DNA from: Branchiostoma floridae
Lineage: Eukaryota > Chordata > Leptocardii > Amphioxiformes > Branchiostomatidae
Reading direction: 5' to 3'
Assembly: GCF_000003815.2 (NCBI RefSeq)
Contig: NC_049986.1
Location: forward strand, 4,250,632-4,314,631
Length of the DNA: 64,000 bases
Shown here: positions 1 to 11,195 of the stretch, piece by piece
Position numbering within the stretch: position 1 is the stretch's first letter
Layout: each line of letters begins with the position of its first letter
The notes under the pieces: generated by a model
Database searches by the model: none
What the model was told of the DNA's origin: nothing
The model's input: the letters and a program-made list of their open reading frames with translations, nothing else
Program-made: the position numbers and the translations under genes

Positions 1-118
1 TAGAAAAATGTCATTTAAATTTCGGGCAAGTGAAAAGTCGGTTCGGGCAAGTAAATTTTTTAAGTACTTGCCTGATAGGACAAGTCAATTTTAGAAAACT
101 TGTCCAACCCTGCACAAT
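1..118 (-). repeat. Truncated copy of a dispersed TIR-type element
   Basis: This stretch is an inverted copy of the left part of the element at 30649-31143. Both share the unusual words 'cttgtccaaccctg' and repeated 'cgggcaagt'. It is cut off by the window edge, so its full length cannot be seen. Confidence 0.7.
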
Positions 119-494
119 ATATATACATGTATCTATGCAATCACAAGAGCAAAACAATGGTCCATTTCGTTACAAAGGATTCTGTTGGTGGAGTATCCGA
201 CATCCAGAGGCATTTCAAAATTCTCCGAGTGAACAACCCAAACTGCCTCTGTTTTAGACCAAGTTTGACCATAGCAGCTTGGTAAAAATGACTATCAAGT
301 TCAACTCTCCTCTACTTCACTCTTGTTCTTTTCTTGGACCTGTAAGCCCCAAAACATGTGAACGCCCACCAATAAATTTATAAAATCTGTTCATATTCGA
401 ATCGGTCCTACATTTCAATCCACCGATTTTTTTCAGGTTCAGTTTTCCTGGACCGGTCCAAAAAGAAAAAACAGTTTTGTACCGGTGTGACAGC

Positions 495-560
495 GATCTC
501 GCCCCCCCAGCGATCTCGCCCCCCAGGGGGCGAGATCACTAGCGTTTTCGCCCCCCCCCC
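495..560. repeat. C/G-homopolymer stretch with hairpin
   Basis: Two copies of 'gatctcgcccccc' are followed by the inverted copy 'gggggcgagatc', making a hairpin at 512-537 around a525. A run of 14 C follows near 547. The tract is prone to slippage and to assembly error. Confidence 0.7.
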
Positions 561-1072
561 CCAAGAGCAGCTGGTTACTACATATTACAGGTGCGCTACC
601 TGGTACTATACTGCACCTGGGGAGTAACGTATATGGTGTGTTATCTGGTACCTATATGGCACCTTATTACCGTACCGTAAGATGTCATACCTCGAAAGTC
701 GATACTATATTGTTCGGTGCAAACCTGACATTGAAATGAAAAAGACAATTTTTGCAGCTGAGGTGGCATAAAAACAGTGCTACTGCGAACGTATAAATCG
801 ACACCGTCTATGGTACGGAATACGTCAGCTATATGTTTTCAATTTGTCACCGTGTTTTCTTTCTTATGCTGGAAACATTTCCAAAGCACTAACAAAAACA
901 CACGTGAATAATAGTTTCTCATTATAAACACTATCTACGCGCAAGTTGATATAGCTGTTGCTAAATGCTACACAAACACTGGTAAAGTACCAGTCTTAAG
1001 AAACACGGGTAAATGCATCAGTTCCTAAATACTAGAAAAAACAGTCATGTTGGAGGTGAAGATATCCCTTGG

Positions 1073-1172
1073 NNNNNNNNNNNNNNNNNNNNNNNNNNNN
1101 NNNNNNNNNNNNNNNNNNNNNNNNNNNNNNNNNNNNNNNNNNNNNNNNNNNNNNNNNNNNNNNNNNNNNNNN
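1073..1172. other. Assembly gap of 100 N
   Basis: Exactly 100 N, which is the usual placeholder for a gap of unknown size. It removes most of exon 3 of the RPL12 gene and perhaps later exons. Confidence 0.99.
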
Positions 1173-1192
1173 TCTCCAACCTTCTTAGGAGA
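1173..1192 (-). CDS. RPL12: RPL12 exon 3, broken by the gap
   Basis: Twenty bases encoding SPKKVG and the start of an acidic codon, preceded by the acceptor ttatttccttgcag. The exon runs into the N gap. Confidence 0.85.
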
Positions 1193-2805
1193 CTGCAAGG
1201 AAATAAATGATACCTTGTTATTTCTCTTTAACAACAGGGCTCGAAATACCACCTGCATATGCAGGTTAGTGCAGATAATATGAAGCTGTGCAGTCCCGTA
1301 TTTCTGGTGTCTACCTGCACCTAACCAGCACTGGTCTATATACTGGGTTTTATACATAAATGTCCTATGACGTAGGTGCATGTGGATTGTTATTAGCTGC
1401 ATTGAATGTTACCACCTATAAAGTATAAAAGAAAACATAGCAATGGTTCCTGAACAATTTTAGTATGATACATGCTTCCTAAGTAGAGTGATGCAGGTAA
1501 AATTTGTCTGGTGCAGGTAATTTTCAATGTTACCTGCACCAGTGCAGGTATGCAGAAAAAAGTATTTCAAGCCCTGCTACTGAAATGGGGACAGGCAAAC
1601 TCAGCTGAGTGTTGTTGTGGTCACCCTAACCAGACTATGGTACACATTACACAGGACTGCACATTAGGCCCCAACATCTCCAACCAGGACCTGCTCTAGA
1701 AGCTAATGAGAGGGCCGTCGTCTGGCTGCAGTACTGGCTTGGAACGATATGATGATGAAATCCTTCAATTCCCTTTACCATTGCAGGGTGATTTGGGGGG
1801 GGGGGGGGGGGGCATTCCTTATTTGTAAATTATTTGTAAATTTTTTGCAACCATGACAGTACTTTCCAATCCCAGTGGTCCAATCTTGGGAGCTAGGGAA
1901 GCCGTGGCGCCCACCTCTCCTCCTGTGGCACGCAGGTACACTAACGAGGAAAGGGTGCACATGCTGTAAATGTTGGATAACTTGCAATCTTTTCAGAGCT
2001 TTTTTAGTTTAAAAGTTTAACTTTAAGGATCATTTGCAATATTTTCAGTGCTTTAAAGTTTAAAACTAAAATAATAGGTTAAGGATTACTTACAATCTTT
2101 TCAGTGCTTTAAAAGTTTAATTCTTGCTGTGACCTCTCTGCTCTGCAAAGTAACCACGAAAACTTTCTTTTCCCTACTGACATTATGATGTCCATGCAAA
2201 AATAAACGTTTGACATAAGCACAAAAATAAATCATGAAGATGCTACCTTTGGCACCAGAAATATCATGTGCATGAAAATTATATGCTTTTGTACATGCGA
2301 AGCATAGTCACGTTATTCCGCGTACTATTATCAGCTTTGTAAACATTCTTAACTAAATACTAGTAAGTAACATGCATTCGCTAATTTTTAACATTCCTAA
2401 AAGTTTTATCGAACTATGCTATACTGACAGAAACAAGTACACATAAAATATGTTATGTTTGGACTTTTGGACTCGCACGCTAGAACTAGTAGGAATTGGG
2501 GTGGGAGGGGGGCATCACATATCCAAGTCTAAAACTCAGTCTGTTACCACTGTCATAAGTTCTATGAGAAGCCATTTGAAAATATCAGCAAAAATAATAC
2601 AAGTGCAATACAAGCAATACAAACTTGTACTGAATGAGTTGGAGAGATCAAGTTTTTCAACTTGAAAAAACAAACTGTTACGGGGCATCTGACTTGAGAT
2701 GAGGATGAGTGTTTCATCGTACAGTGGTAACAACATATTGCGACATTATAAAATATCTGGAAGCTTACCGATAGTAATCGCGGTAGGATCGAACTTGGGA
2801 GGCAT
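1173..2805 (-). CDS. RPL12: Ribosomal protein L12 (uL11), 5' part, three exons seen
   Basis: RPL12 (uL11 family) is a component of the large ribosomal subunit stalk base. Three exons join in frame: 2769-2805 (starts MPPKFDP, ends phase 1), 1867-1940 ([19 protein letters not shown], then IGPLGL) and 1173-1192 (SPKKVG, then lost in the gap). The junction L37/S38 falls where the family has GLSPKK. Each start has a good acceptor (cctcgttag, ccttgcag), and the exon 1 donor is gtaagc. The donor after exon 2 reads GAAAGT, not GTAAGT (see findings). The presence of introns argues against a processed pseudogene. The rest of the protein, about 120 residues in relatives, is not seen in bases 1-1072: it is in the gap or left of the window. 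The product call is very sure; whether this copy is functional is less so. Confidence 0.9.
1235..1576 (+). mobile_element. hAT-like MITE with TGCAGGT repeats, in RPL12 intron 2
   Basis: 342 bp with imperfect terminal inverted repeats (CAGGGCTCGAAATAC / GTATTTCAAGCCCTG) and many internal tgcaggt words. An inverted copy lies at 33992-34309. The CAGGG ends suggest hAT, but I see no 8-bp target duplication, so the class is tentative. Confidence 0.75.
1867..1940 (-). CDS. RPL12: RPL12 exon 2
   Basis: 74 bases, phase 1 in and phase 0 out, encoding residues 13-37. The acceptor is cctcgttag. The sequence after the exon is gaaagt, so the donor dinucleotide is GA. A canonical GT at this point would need a single T in place of A. 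Confidence 0.88.
2769..2805 (-). CDS. RPL12: RPL12 exon 1
   Basis: Encodes [12 protein letters not shown] plus the first base of a valine codon. The donor is G|gtaagc. The ATG at 2805-2803 is preceded by gaaag, a good start context. Confidence 0.88.
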
Positions 2806-2908
2806 CTTTCTTCAGTTTGGTTCCACAAAATGTTGTGAGTTACGTCAATGAAGGTGTGGATGGGCCTGGATTCGGACCCGACCAAAGTGTTGCACCTCCA
2901 CGACAAGA

Positions 2909-2926
2909 TGGGAAAGGGGGAAAAGA
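2909..2926 (-). promoter_or_regulatory. Candidate 5' TOP pyrimidine tract of RPL12
   Basis: On the minus strand, ttcttttccccctttccc lies about 105 to 120 bases upstream of the RPL12 ATG. Ribosomal protein mRNAs normally start at a C inside such a tract (5' TOP). The position of the start site is inference. Confidence 0.4.
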
Positions 2927-3341
2927 ACGATTACCCACAATGCACCAGTGTGCTGGACACGCCATCTCGATTTCCGGTGATCTTCAAGCAGATGTTTGGA
3001 TGGAAAATCTTTTCGAAAATTTATTAGGTTTATAATCACCGATATATCCCTTATTACAAATTCTCGGTAAAAAAAAACCTATTTGACACTCATTTACATC
3101 GATAGGCGCCTCCTTCTTGGCATTTTGATACCTTTCCTTTGTCGTCTGCTATTTCAACAAGAGTTCGTAGACCTCAGACCTGCATGAATTATTATGTATG
3201 GTCATGTATTGGTTGTTCCTAGACTTATTGTGTGATTTGTTGTTTTACAAATGGTGGTAAAAGTTTATTGGGTCTGACTAAGACTGTTGTACGTGGTTGG
3301 ATCATTTTTTGAAGCAAAGTTGTATTTATTTGTATAGAATA
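2927..3341. other. Intergenic, no gene seen
   Basis: Upstream flank of RPL12. No coding or RNA gene is recognisable. It is AT-rich toward 3300. Confidence 0.5.
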
Positions 3342-3423
3342 TAAAGTTATAACGTTAGTAATGTTTGATTATCACCTAGTATATACTAGGTGATAATCAA
3401 ACATTACTAACGTTATAACTTTA
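3342..3423. repeat. 82-bp perfect palindrome without spacer
   Basis: The two 41-base halves are exact reverse complements with the centre between 3382 and 3383 (centre cctagtatatactagg). Pairing stops at 3341/3424. It directly abuts the left end of the TIR element that follows. Confidence 0.95.
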
Positions 3424-4062
3424 ACTTTTATGTCAGAATGCAGAAATAATGAGTTAACGGGAAAAAACAAGATGGGTAAAAAAAAACATTTTTTTTTTCA
3501 TCATCGCGGGCTGCTTGCCCGGGCCAAGTCCACCCTCTAAAACAGGATGGCTAAATGATGGTCATAAACGTCGTAACAAGATTTGAAGTGACAAAACGTG
3601 GCATCACAACTAACACGGCATTCATTTCTGTATTAAAGAAGTTATCATCATCATCGGCATTTGCTCGTGGCCGAGCATTGGGCACGTCAGGCCGGCCTCA
3701 GTTGCTGGTTTTGGGTGGTGATGTAAAATTTTGAAAATTTTGTAATGATGTAAAAAAAGAAGTTAACTACTGTAGTAAAAGTGATGCTAGTGTCTGGTAT
3801 GCCGGTACATTGGTATCACTTGCCAAGCTGGCAACTACACACATGGCTTCCATATTGGTGGCACTTTTACAACTATCCAACAAGTTTCACTTCTGCAACT
3901 ATAGTCATGGCTATCTCCCTAGTGTCACTTCTACAAGTATGATTATTAGGCTACAACACAAAATATATGCCTATTTTGGTCTATCTGACCATTCCCGTAG
4001 AGAAAAAAAAATTTTTTTCTGAAATCAGGCGAAAATTAATCCATAAAATGTACTTACTGTGG
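3424..4062 (+). mobile_element. TIR element copy, interrupted (family shared with 17277-17650)
   Basis: Shares long stretches with 17277-17650, for example agatgggtaaaa, aaacgtcgtaacaaga, acttttacaactatccaac, gtgtcacttctacaagta and tcaggcgaaaattaat. This copy carries two extra insertions, near 3490-3545 and 3590-3830. The second includes an atcatcatcatcgg stretch. Confidence 0.75.
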
Positions 4063-5199
4063 CCTTGGAAATGTCATCAGGTCCGGCAGCCGTTATATGC
4101 CACGTCTGGACTTGGTCTACGGGTTTAGATGGAACTTGACAGCAGGCAGCTAACTGATATCTCTGGAACACGTTATTCCACACAGGGCCTTGTTGATAAC
4201 GCTAGCTTTAGTTTCTTAGCTCTCTGAAGGAATGCCCAGTATTGTTTCCATAATGATTCTATCGATGGATTTCTACGGTTATTTCTATTGTCATTTTCTG
4301 AAGTGCCCTTTGAACATAATTACAAATGTGTTTTTTGCTCATCGTAGATAATTAAAATCACAGGATATGTCATTTTACGTGCAAGTTTGAAATTCATCGT
4401 CTGCCGTTATTGTAACCTTAGACTAACGTCGCACCACCAAACACATCCTTGATATCACATTTATAAATGCTGTATTTTAGTGCCGTCGATCTCTGGTGTA
4501 ACAAACAGTTACTGTTCATAAGACGCCAAAGCCTCCATTCGTGAGTTCGTAAATAGACGATGAAAGTGACGATGAAACATGCCGCAAATTTTCTTACTGG
4601 CGCAGTACCACCTGGTTATTAGGGATTAATATTCCTCGTATGAATAGGAAACATCAGCTTGTTTGTCTACCCAAGTTTTATTAGTCTGTACCTAAGCTCA
4701 TGAATATTTAACTTTTTTCAGCACGGCAAGATGTGAAGCTGTAAAATACTAATGCAGTGTTCAACAGAATTACGTAATACAGTGCTTGCTTCTTTATTTG
4801 TTCATTAAAATGTGTACAATCATGCTCACGCAATTTCCATTCGTTTTGTATGTATGGTTAATATGCCATTTTTTGTCTCATGCTTACTGATATATATTAG
4901 AATTGTATATATATTAAAATTGTTTGAATATTTTCTGTTTAAACGAATGCAGCAATATTGTTCCCTGTAGTATGTGATGCTTTTAGTGCCATTTTATTTC
5001 CTGGTTTTATTATCTCCAATGAAAATGGAAGTGTTGTTTTTTTGTGAGAGCGTGTGTGTGTGTCTTTATTATGTCAGCATATACTAGTATATATTTCCGT
5101 AGGTAGGTGTTGTAGACCCCAAATTGAACGATTTTGAGCCTCATTTCGGCCGACCTTGGTACCGTGCTGCACATTTTCCGTTGTTTGTATCTTATGTCC
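4063..5199. other. Intergenic, one weak exon-like stretch
   Basis: Minus strand 4190-4070 is open and ends at a donor-like GTAAGTAC, but that donor overlaps the end of the neighbouring TIR element and the translation is not recognised. The remainder is AT-rich with no supported gene. Confidence 0.4.
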
Positions 5200-5202
5200 T
5201 GG

Positions 5203-5447
<245 letters not shown>

Positions 5448-6834
5448 AAGCATATATGTCCGTATGAAAACGTGCCCCTCGTTAATCTGTCTAAACTGGT
5501 AACTTTGGAAATCTTCAAGTAGCTGAGTTCTTTTGTTTGGAATATGTTCGAAAATTGTCGTTTGAATTATTAAATCGTTATGATTTGTGATTTAATGTTC
5601 AAAGACATTCCACTACTATAACTCTATCAGCATGCCCACTATCACACTTCCATCTACAACACACAACGCCACAGAACAGTCAGAAGCTGGCGGTTACAAC
5701 ACTTAGACATTTTATTACTTCTCTCCAACCTTAACATTTCTTTGTTCTTACAGTCACAGCATACATGGTGGTGCCAATATCAGTCATATTTTAGCTTGCC
5801 ATCCAAGCAAATATTCACACCTCCACGATTTTAAATGCAAAATAAATACAAATTGTATAACATGCCTTCATGATTATAAACATACTACATGATTAACCTT
5901 TCACTCGTGTTTACATTAATATTACGATGCTTGGATATTTTTCAATTCTTATACAACACTCAAATGTAATATTCCAAACCACATTATGTATCAACATCAA
6001 ATCATTAATTTCTACATTAACTTAGCAGTAATGCACACTATAATATCAGTCATATTTGGGTTATCATCTCATCATGCAACCTCCAGACTTCCAACGCCAG
6101 CTTCTACAAGAAAAGACATTTCAAAATGCATTTATGGTCATTAAAAAAGATTGTATGACTTGTCGCTTTTGTTAACATTAACAATACACTGTATCATTCA
6201 ATGATTTACACATGACTTAAACAGTTCATATTTACTGGTTGCTTCCAAGCAGATATATTCTTATTCATCAGCATCGAATTATTTACATCATATGAAGTTT
6301 GCATACATGTACAGGACTGCACAATATCAACATCACATCCACAATTTTATGAGAGTCTTTTTTTTTCTTTTTATGAGAAGCATTTCGATTGATAAAATGT
6401 TCATCTAAGTGTACCAAATTTAAAGCAACCATGTGCTGAATATGCTATGTCATTGGTTTGAAATATGTTAGGCACTATACATAACAAGATGTAAGTGCAT
6501 ATTGTGGTCTCGGACCGGAGTTTCTATGTTAGGTACTATACATGACAAGATGTAATACTATTACTAGGTACTATACATGACAAAAGCTCTCATTGCCTTG
6601 TGGTCATCACACGAATAGTAGATGCCCGCAGAATGTTTTCCTAAAGAGCGCAAAGGTATACATATATACCATATATACATGTATCATGAGTGCTAACAAT
6701 TTCAAGAGTAATGTATCAAATTGTACCAGATCTGCTGCTGGACCATATTTATGACTATTGTCATTACTTAGATCTATACTTATATCTGTAAAAGGTCTCG
6801 TGAAGTTAATCAGAGCCTTTGAATTATTGTCAAA
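5448..6834. other. AT-rich intergenic DNA
   Basis: No gene seen. Around 6470-6585 the word 'ggyactatacatracaagatgtaa' style repeat occurs three times with drift; a related ctatacatgacaa word recurs at 9780. Confidence 0.5.
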
Positions 6835-7136
6835 GTGCATATGATATGATGTATTGTACTTAGAGTACAATTACAGACTGATTGTTACAGTGCATGTGAT
6901 ACATAGAGTGCGATTATAGACTGGGTTTTACAGTGCACATGATACACTATATAGACTACAATTGTACGTTGTAGATTGATTGTTACAGTGTATATGATAA
7001 AGAGCATGCTCATACACTGGTACATTGTGTGTAGAGTACAATTATAGACAAATTATGACAGTGCACATATATAATACATTGTACATGAGTAAAATTGCAG
7101 ACGGCTTGTTGCAGTGTATATATATGATATATTGGA
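6835..7136 (+). repeat. Diverged ~60-65 bp tandem array, left part
   Basis: Repeated units contain 'acattgtacatagagtac', 'aattatagac' and 'gttacagtgca(t/c)atgatac'. The same array resumes at 7866-7995 after an inserted element. Confidence 0.7.
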
Positions 7137-7865
7137 ATGTCGGACACTTCGGCACATGGACACTTCGGCCCCCTGCAAATCAGGACATTTCGGCCCCAAG
7201 CCGAGGACACTTCGGCCCCGGGTCCAGTCCACGATAGTTATCTAACACGTAGCCCGAATTGACTAAATAACGTATAATTTTAGGACGTATAATTTTACTT
7301 GTACCTTGCATATACAGTATTATATAGTGTTCTCCCGTCTACTAGAGAAAATTGCAATTAGCGTTTACGTTTTTTTTTTGCGTTCCCGGGCATGAAGATC
7401 CCTTTTTGCTCCGGTTTTCTGCACAACCCTAGCTTCCCTGAATTACCTACTGCTATGTGGAGTTAGCCGCCTTAAATGCCTTTCGGCCAAACAACAAAAT
7501 ATAACCTGCAAGTTGAAGTTGTCTGACAAAGAAACGCGGCCTCTACTGAGAATCATCTTGATTTTACAGGAGAGCGCCAGTGTTGGCTGTTTCAGATGTA
7601 ACTGTGGTAGGTCAGTGTGTTTGCTATGTTTCAAGACTTATTTATTCATTTGTTCCAAGACTTAATGCTCAATATGTTTTATCGTTGCGTTTCACATAGC
7701 TTTTCGATTAATTTGTACATTGCATAGCATGCCCACCCACATAAGAACTAGCCGGGCCCAAGTGTCCTCCGAGCTTGGACCGAAATGTCCTCGGCCTGGG
7801 GCCGAAGTGTCCTGGACTTGGGGCCGAAATGTCCGGGCCGAAGTGTCCATGTGCCGAACTGTCAT
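7137..7865. mobile_element. 729-bp TIR element with TTCGGCCCC subrepeats
   Basis: Ends are inverted copies of each other for about 100 bp (7137-7229 and 7752-7865). Each arm is built of several direct units of the form ggacayttcggcccc. The centre (about 7230-7750) is not obviously coding. The element interrupts a tandem array, which marks it as a later insertion. Confidence 0.85.
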
Positions 7866-7995
7866 GATACCGGTATTGTACATAGAGTACAATCATATAC
7901 AGGTTGTTGTAGTGCATGTGATACATTGTACATAGAGTATAGTTATAAACTTTGTTGCCGTGTTTATGTCACAGATACATTGTACATAATAAGAG
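7866..7995 (+). repeat. Tandem array, right part
   Basis: Continues the 6835-7136 array with the same words (acattgtacatagagta, gtagtgcatgtgatac). Confidence 0.65.
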
Positions 7996-8055
7996 CACAG
8001 TACAGCTGCTTGCTTCACACACCCGTCATATCAACTGGGAATTACAACTTGAATA

Positions 8056-8596
8056 CAGTCAAACCTGACTATAGCGCGGCCACTCAATGGACTGGAGAAA
8101 TGTCGTCACTATAGACAGGTGGCCACCATAGAGGAAATGTTGATCAATTGACTACCAGCAATAAGTTACACATGATTTCAGTACCCACTCTTTCTCACCA
8201 AGTGACATCTCGATCGTCTCAAAATTCAACTGACCCTGCCAAAGTCAAATCTACCGAAATATTGATATCGCCATGCGCGATGTTGGTAAATTCGCTGATA
8301 AAGACTTGCGCTCAAACGTTCAAGACACGCGTACCTAAGTCCGCTACCACCAAAAATGACACTGTCGTAAACTACGATTACAAACTCGGTACAGGGTGAC
8401 AAACAGCCGCTGTATGGTGGCATTAGGCAGCTGTTTCTGTATCTGCGAAACTTTGATTGTGTGGCCGTGGCCGCGTTGGACAGTTGGCAGGGCCGAGATA
8501 GACTATTTCTTAATGCTTAGGTCAATGAGAAAAATCCAAGGGACCGACAAAAAGTGACCGCAATGGTCAGGTGGTCGCTATGGAAAGGTTTGACTG
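8056..8596. mobile_element. pogo/Tc1-like MITE (CAGTCAAACC ends)
   Basis: Starts CAGTCAAACCTGACTATAGC after TA and ends AGGTTTGACTG before TG. Internal parts near each end repeat the idea of 'tggccaccatagag' and 'caggtggtcgctatgg'. The TA flank and the CAGTCAAACC end are typical of pogo/Tigger-like elements. About 541 bp, no transposase. Confidence 0.7.
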
Positions 8597-8689
8597 TGTT
8601 ACGTTGTCAGGTCGATCTTTGTTAGATGACGTATATATCTTAGAAAGAATAGCTGAAATGTCAAGCTTAATGTGGCTCTAAATAAAGTC

Positions 8690-8795
8690 AAAGTCAAAAG
8701 CACACACGGTCGTGACGCAACGTGCTTCTTGATCACGTCACTAGGTCTCGAGTTCGAATCCCAGTTATTGTAGGCCATCCCACGTGTGTGATATA
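8690..8795 (+). repeat. Possible tRNA-derived SINE remnant
   Basis: Contains a B-box-like gagttcgaatcccag at 8749-8763, but no convincing A box or cloverleaf. A remnant at best. Confidence 0.3.
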
Positions 8796-8881
8796 TGAAA
8801 GATATCCTTGGTAAAGTGGATTGTTTAAAAATGGTCAATTATTCTTATTGCACTTCTCTCGAGAGATAAACTTGTCAATAC

Positions 8882-9194
8882 AGCTAAGGGCACAACCCGC
8901 CGTACGTGCAATTTGTCCGTACGTTTTTTGGGGGGAGGCCACATCTGCCACGTATTTCTGAAAACGTGGGGAACGACTGGCAAGAGCAGGGAGAGAGTAC
9001 GTCAACGCACGGCACACAACGTTTTACGTGCACGTAAAGTTCTACGGCGTATCTGCGTGCTCCAAAATCCGCGTCGGATTCCCTACGAGTTCGTAAGGAG
9101 GCGGTACGTACCACTTACGGATCCCAAAAGATTGCCCACATTTTGGCACGTAGACAGCACGCATTTGCACGTACGGCGGGTTGTGCCTTTAGCT
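8882..9194 (+). mobile_element. 313-bp TIR element rich in CGTACGTG
   Basis: About 30-bp terminal inverted repeats: agctaagggcacaacccgcc at the left, ggcgggttgtgcctttagct at the right. An inverted copy lies at 56225-56559. The reading frame through both copies is conserved only as DNA and shows no known protein motif. Confidence 0.85.
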
Positions 9195-11195
9195 TAAAAG
9201 AGAGAGGAGGGTAAGGCATTAAGTTTCTTTTGTAATGAAGCTGGGATTAGTCGAGATATACTTTCTTTGCACAGCTTTTCTTTTCTTTTCAATTGAAAGA
9301 CCTGATGGGTTTTTTAGGATGCTCTCTTTTTCTCTTGTACATTTTCAACAGATAATGTATCGATGAATACACAATCAGCCGACAGTTTGTAGAATTCCAC
9401 TTGTGGTGAATTATTCGATGTTTGTTTTGTAAAACAATATGACACTCACTGAACAAGTGTGGACACTTTCCTTATGTTGAATATTTTCGGAATAAACGAG
9501 GAGCGCTAAGCACACCAAGAAGGCCAGTTGCTCATGTGAATACATTGTATTATGAAATAAAAGGTAACAAGACGAACAAGTTTTTCTTAGCGCTTCTGAA
9601 ATTAGCTCTGTAGCCTAATTAAAGCCCGGAGCTGTTAGGCGCAGTTATGTATTGCGTGTATACAGCTTTATCATTGGAACTTTCTGATTAAGTTGCTTAC
9701 ACAGGCTACGAAAGCTTTTTGTTATTTTTATCTGTACAAATCAAAGATGTCCTGCTATACTTTGTTGTTGAAAAATGTTCTATACATGACAATAGGCATG
9801 ACAATACTGGCTATAGCACGACTATAGTAAGAATAATTTCAGAACGGTCCCTTTCTTTTACCATTGAATATAATGAATATCGATATCGTTAAAACATAAG
9901 ATGCACATTACTTTTATATAACGTGTTAGACACTTAAGAAAATCTATGATTTTAAAGTCACAACCATCAAATCTTGTTTTAGCATAAGCTTACAACATTT
10001 TACATGTGGATCGGCACCACCATCATTGTATTGTTGATATAGTTATTATCGTTATTACTCCATATTTCTTGATAATCTAATCACAATTTGCAACAAGTAT
10101 TTTATAACATATCGTCTTTAACCAGAAGGAGTATAACGAGCCACATTGGATTGGGAAGTGGTAATACATTTAATTTAGATATTTTGCTTTTTCTTTAGAT
10201 GGTGTAAATTGTATGCTCTTTCTTTAAAAACCAGAAAAACTGAAATGATTCGCGCTACCACAACAAATGTTCCTACAGAGATGGTTAGTGCCCTTGCTGT
10301 TCTCCTTCGTGGTTTCCATTTCAGGACATTGGTACATTTACCCAAGGAAATGGTTGTTAATTGTGTGTTCAATAGTCTCTGCAGTACGTCTAGCTGCTTT
10401 TCTGGGAAAAGCAGTTCCATTTACACATTAAAATCTAAGGAGACTAGCTCCAGCTCATATTTGCTTCTGTCGGAGGGTTTTGCAATTTTGTTCGACCTCA
10501 GTTTTGGGGGGCCAATGGCAATTATACACAGAATGGTAACATCAGTGTCATTGGAACGCAAATTTTCAAAACACTTTTTCAGACTGTTTTGTTCTATCAT
10601 TCAAACATATTTTTTAACATTTTTTTTCCTCTTGATTGAATCAATTTGATTTGAAATTGTTTTTGAAGAGAAAAGAAGAAGAAAGGGACAGCAAAGAGTA
10701 AAAGACATACCTTTGCTAGGCCAAGCGATGCTGCCGAGCCTTCTAATGGTTTCTAATTGATTATGTTGATGATTTTCTCTACCAAAACAACACATGTTTT
10801 ATCGATAACAAATAATCATAATGCTTTTTTTTTTAGCATTTTGTGCTCAATTATGCAAATGAGAATCTAATTTGCATGACTTTAGTCCAGTGATGTTAAT
10901 GACCTTCCGGTGCCGCAATTATCCATACATATAGTTTTGATTTTTTTTTCAGCCAACAGAAGAGAACATAACCTGCTATGTCTTTCTAATGGAAAAAGTT
11001 TTGTTTTTGTTTTAGATTGTCATAGAATACAAAGAAATAGCGTTTTGTAATGGTCCAAAATCTGATTGGTAGAAAGGTGACATCATAGATTTCAAATATT
11101 AGGGGATCCGGTAATTGATATACACCAAATTAGAGCCCAATAAAGAATGGCGAAAGATTAATGTTGGACGAATTTGATTCAAGACTCTTTTGTAT
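9195..11195. other. Intergenic, no supported gene
   Basis: AT-rich. Open frames at 10175-10649 on either strand are not recognisable proteins. A ttatgcaaat/atttgcat repeat fragment lies near 10850-10880. Candidate 3' flank of the LRR gene, but no clear poly(A) signal on the minus strand was found. Confidence 0.45.

Noticed and set aside
4066-4190. Minus-strand exon ending at GTAAGTAC
   Set aside because: The donor-like site is part of a TIR element end that recurs at 17635-17650, and the translation matches nothing I know.
8913-9197. 94-codon frame also similar to a frame at 56.2-56.5 kb
   Set aside because: Similarity is explained by the two TIR element copies at DNA level; no transposase motif.
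10175-10649. Overlapping open frames on both strands
   Set aside because: No domain, no splice context and AT-rich composition; chance frames are likelier.
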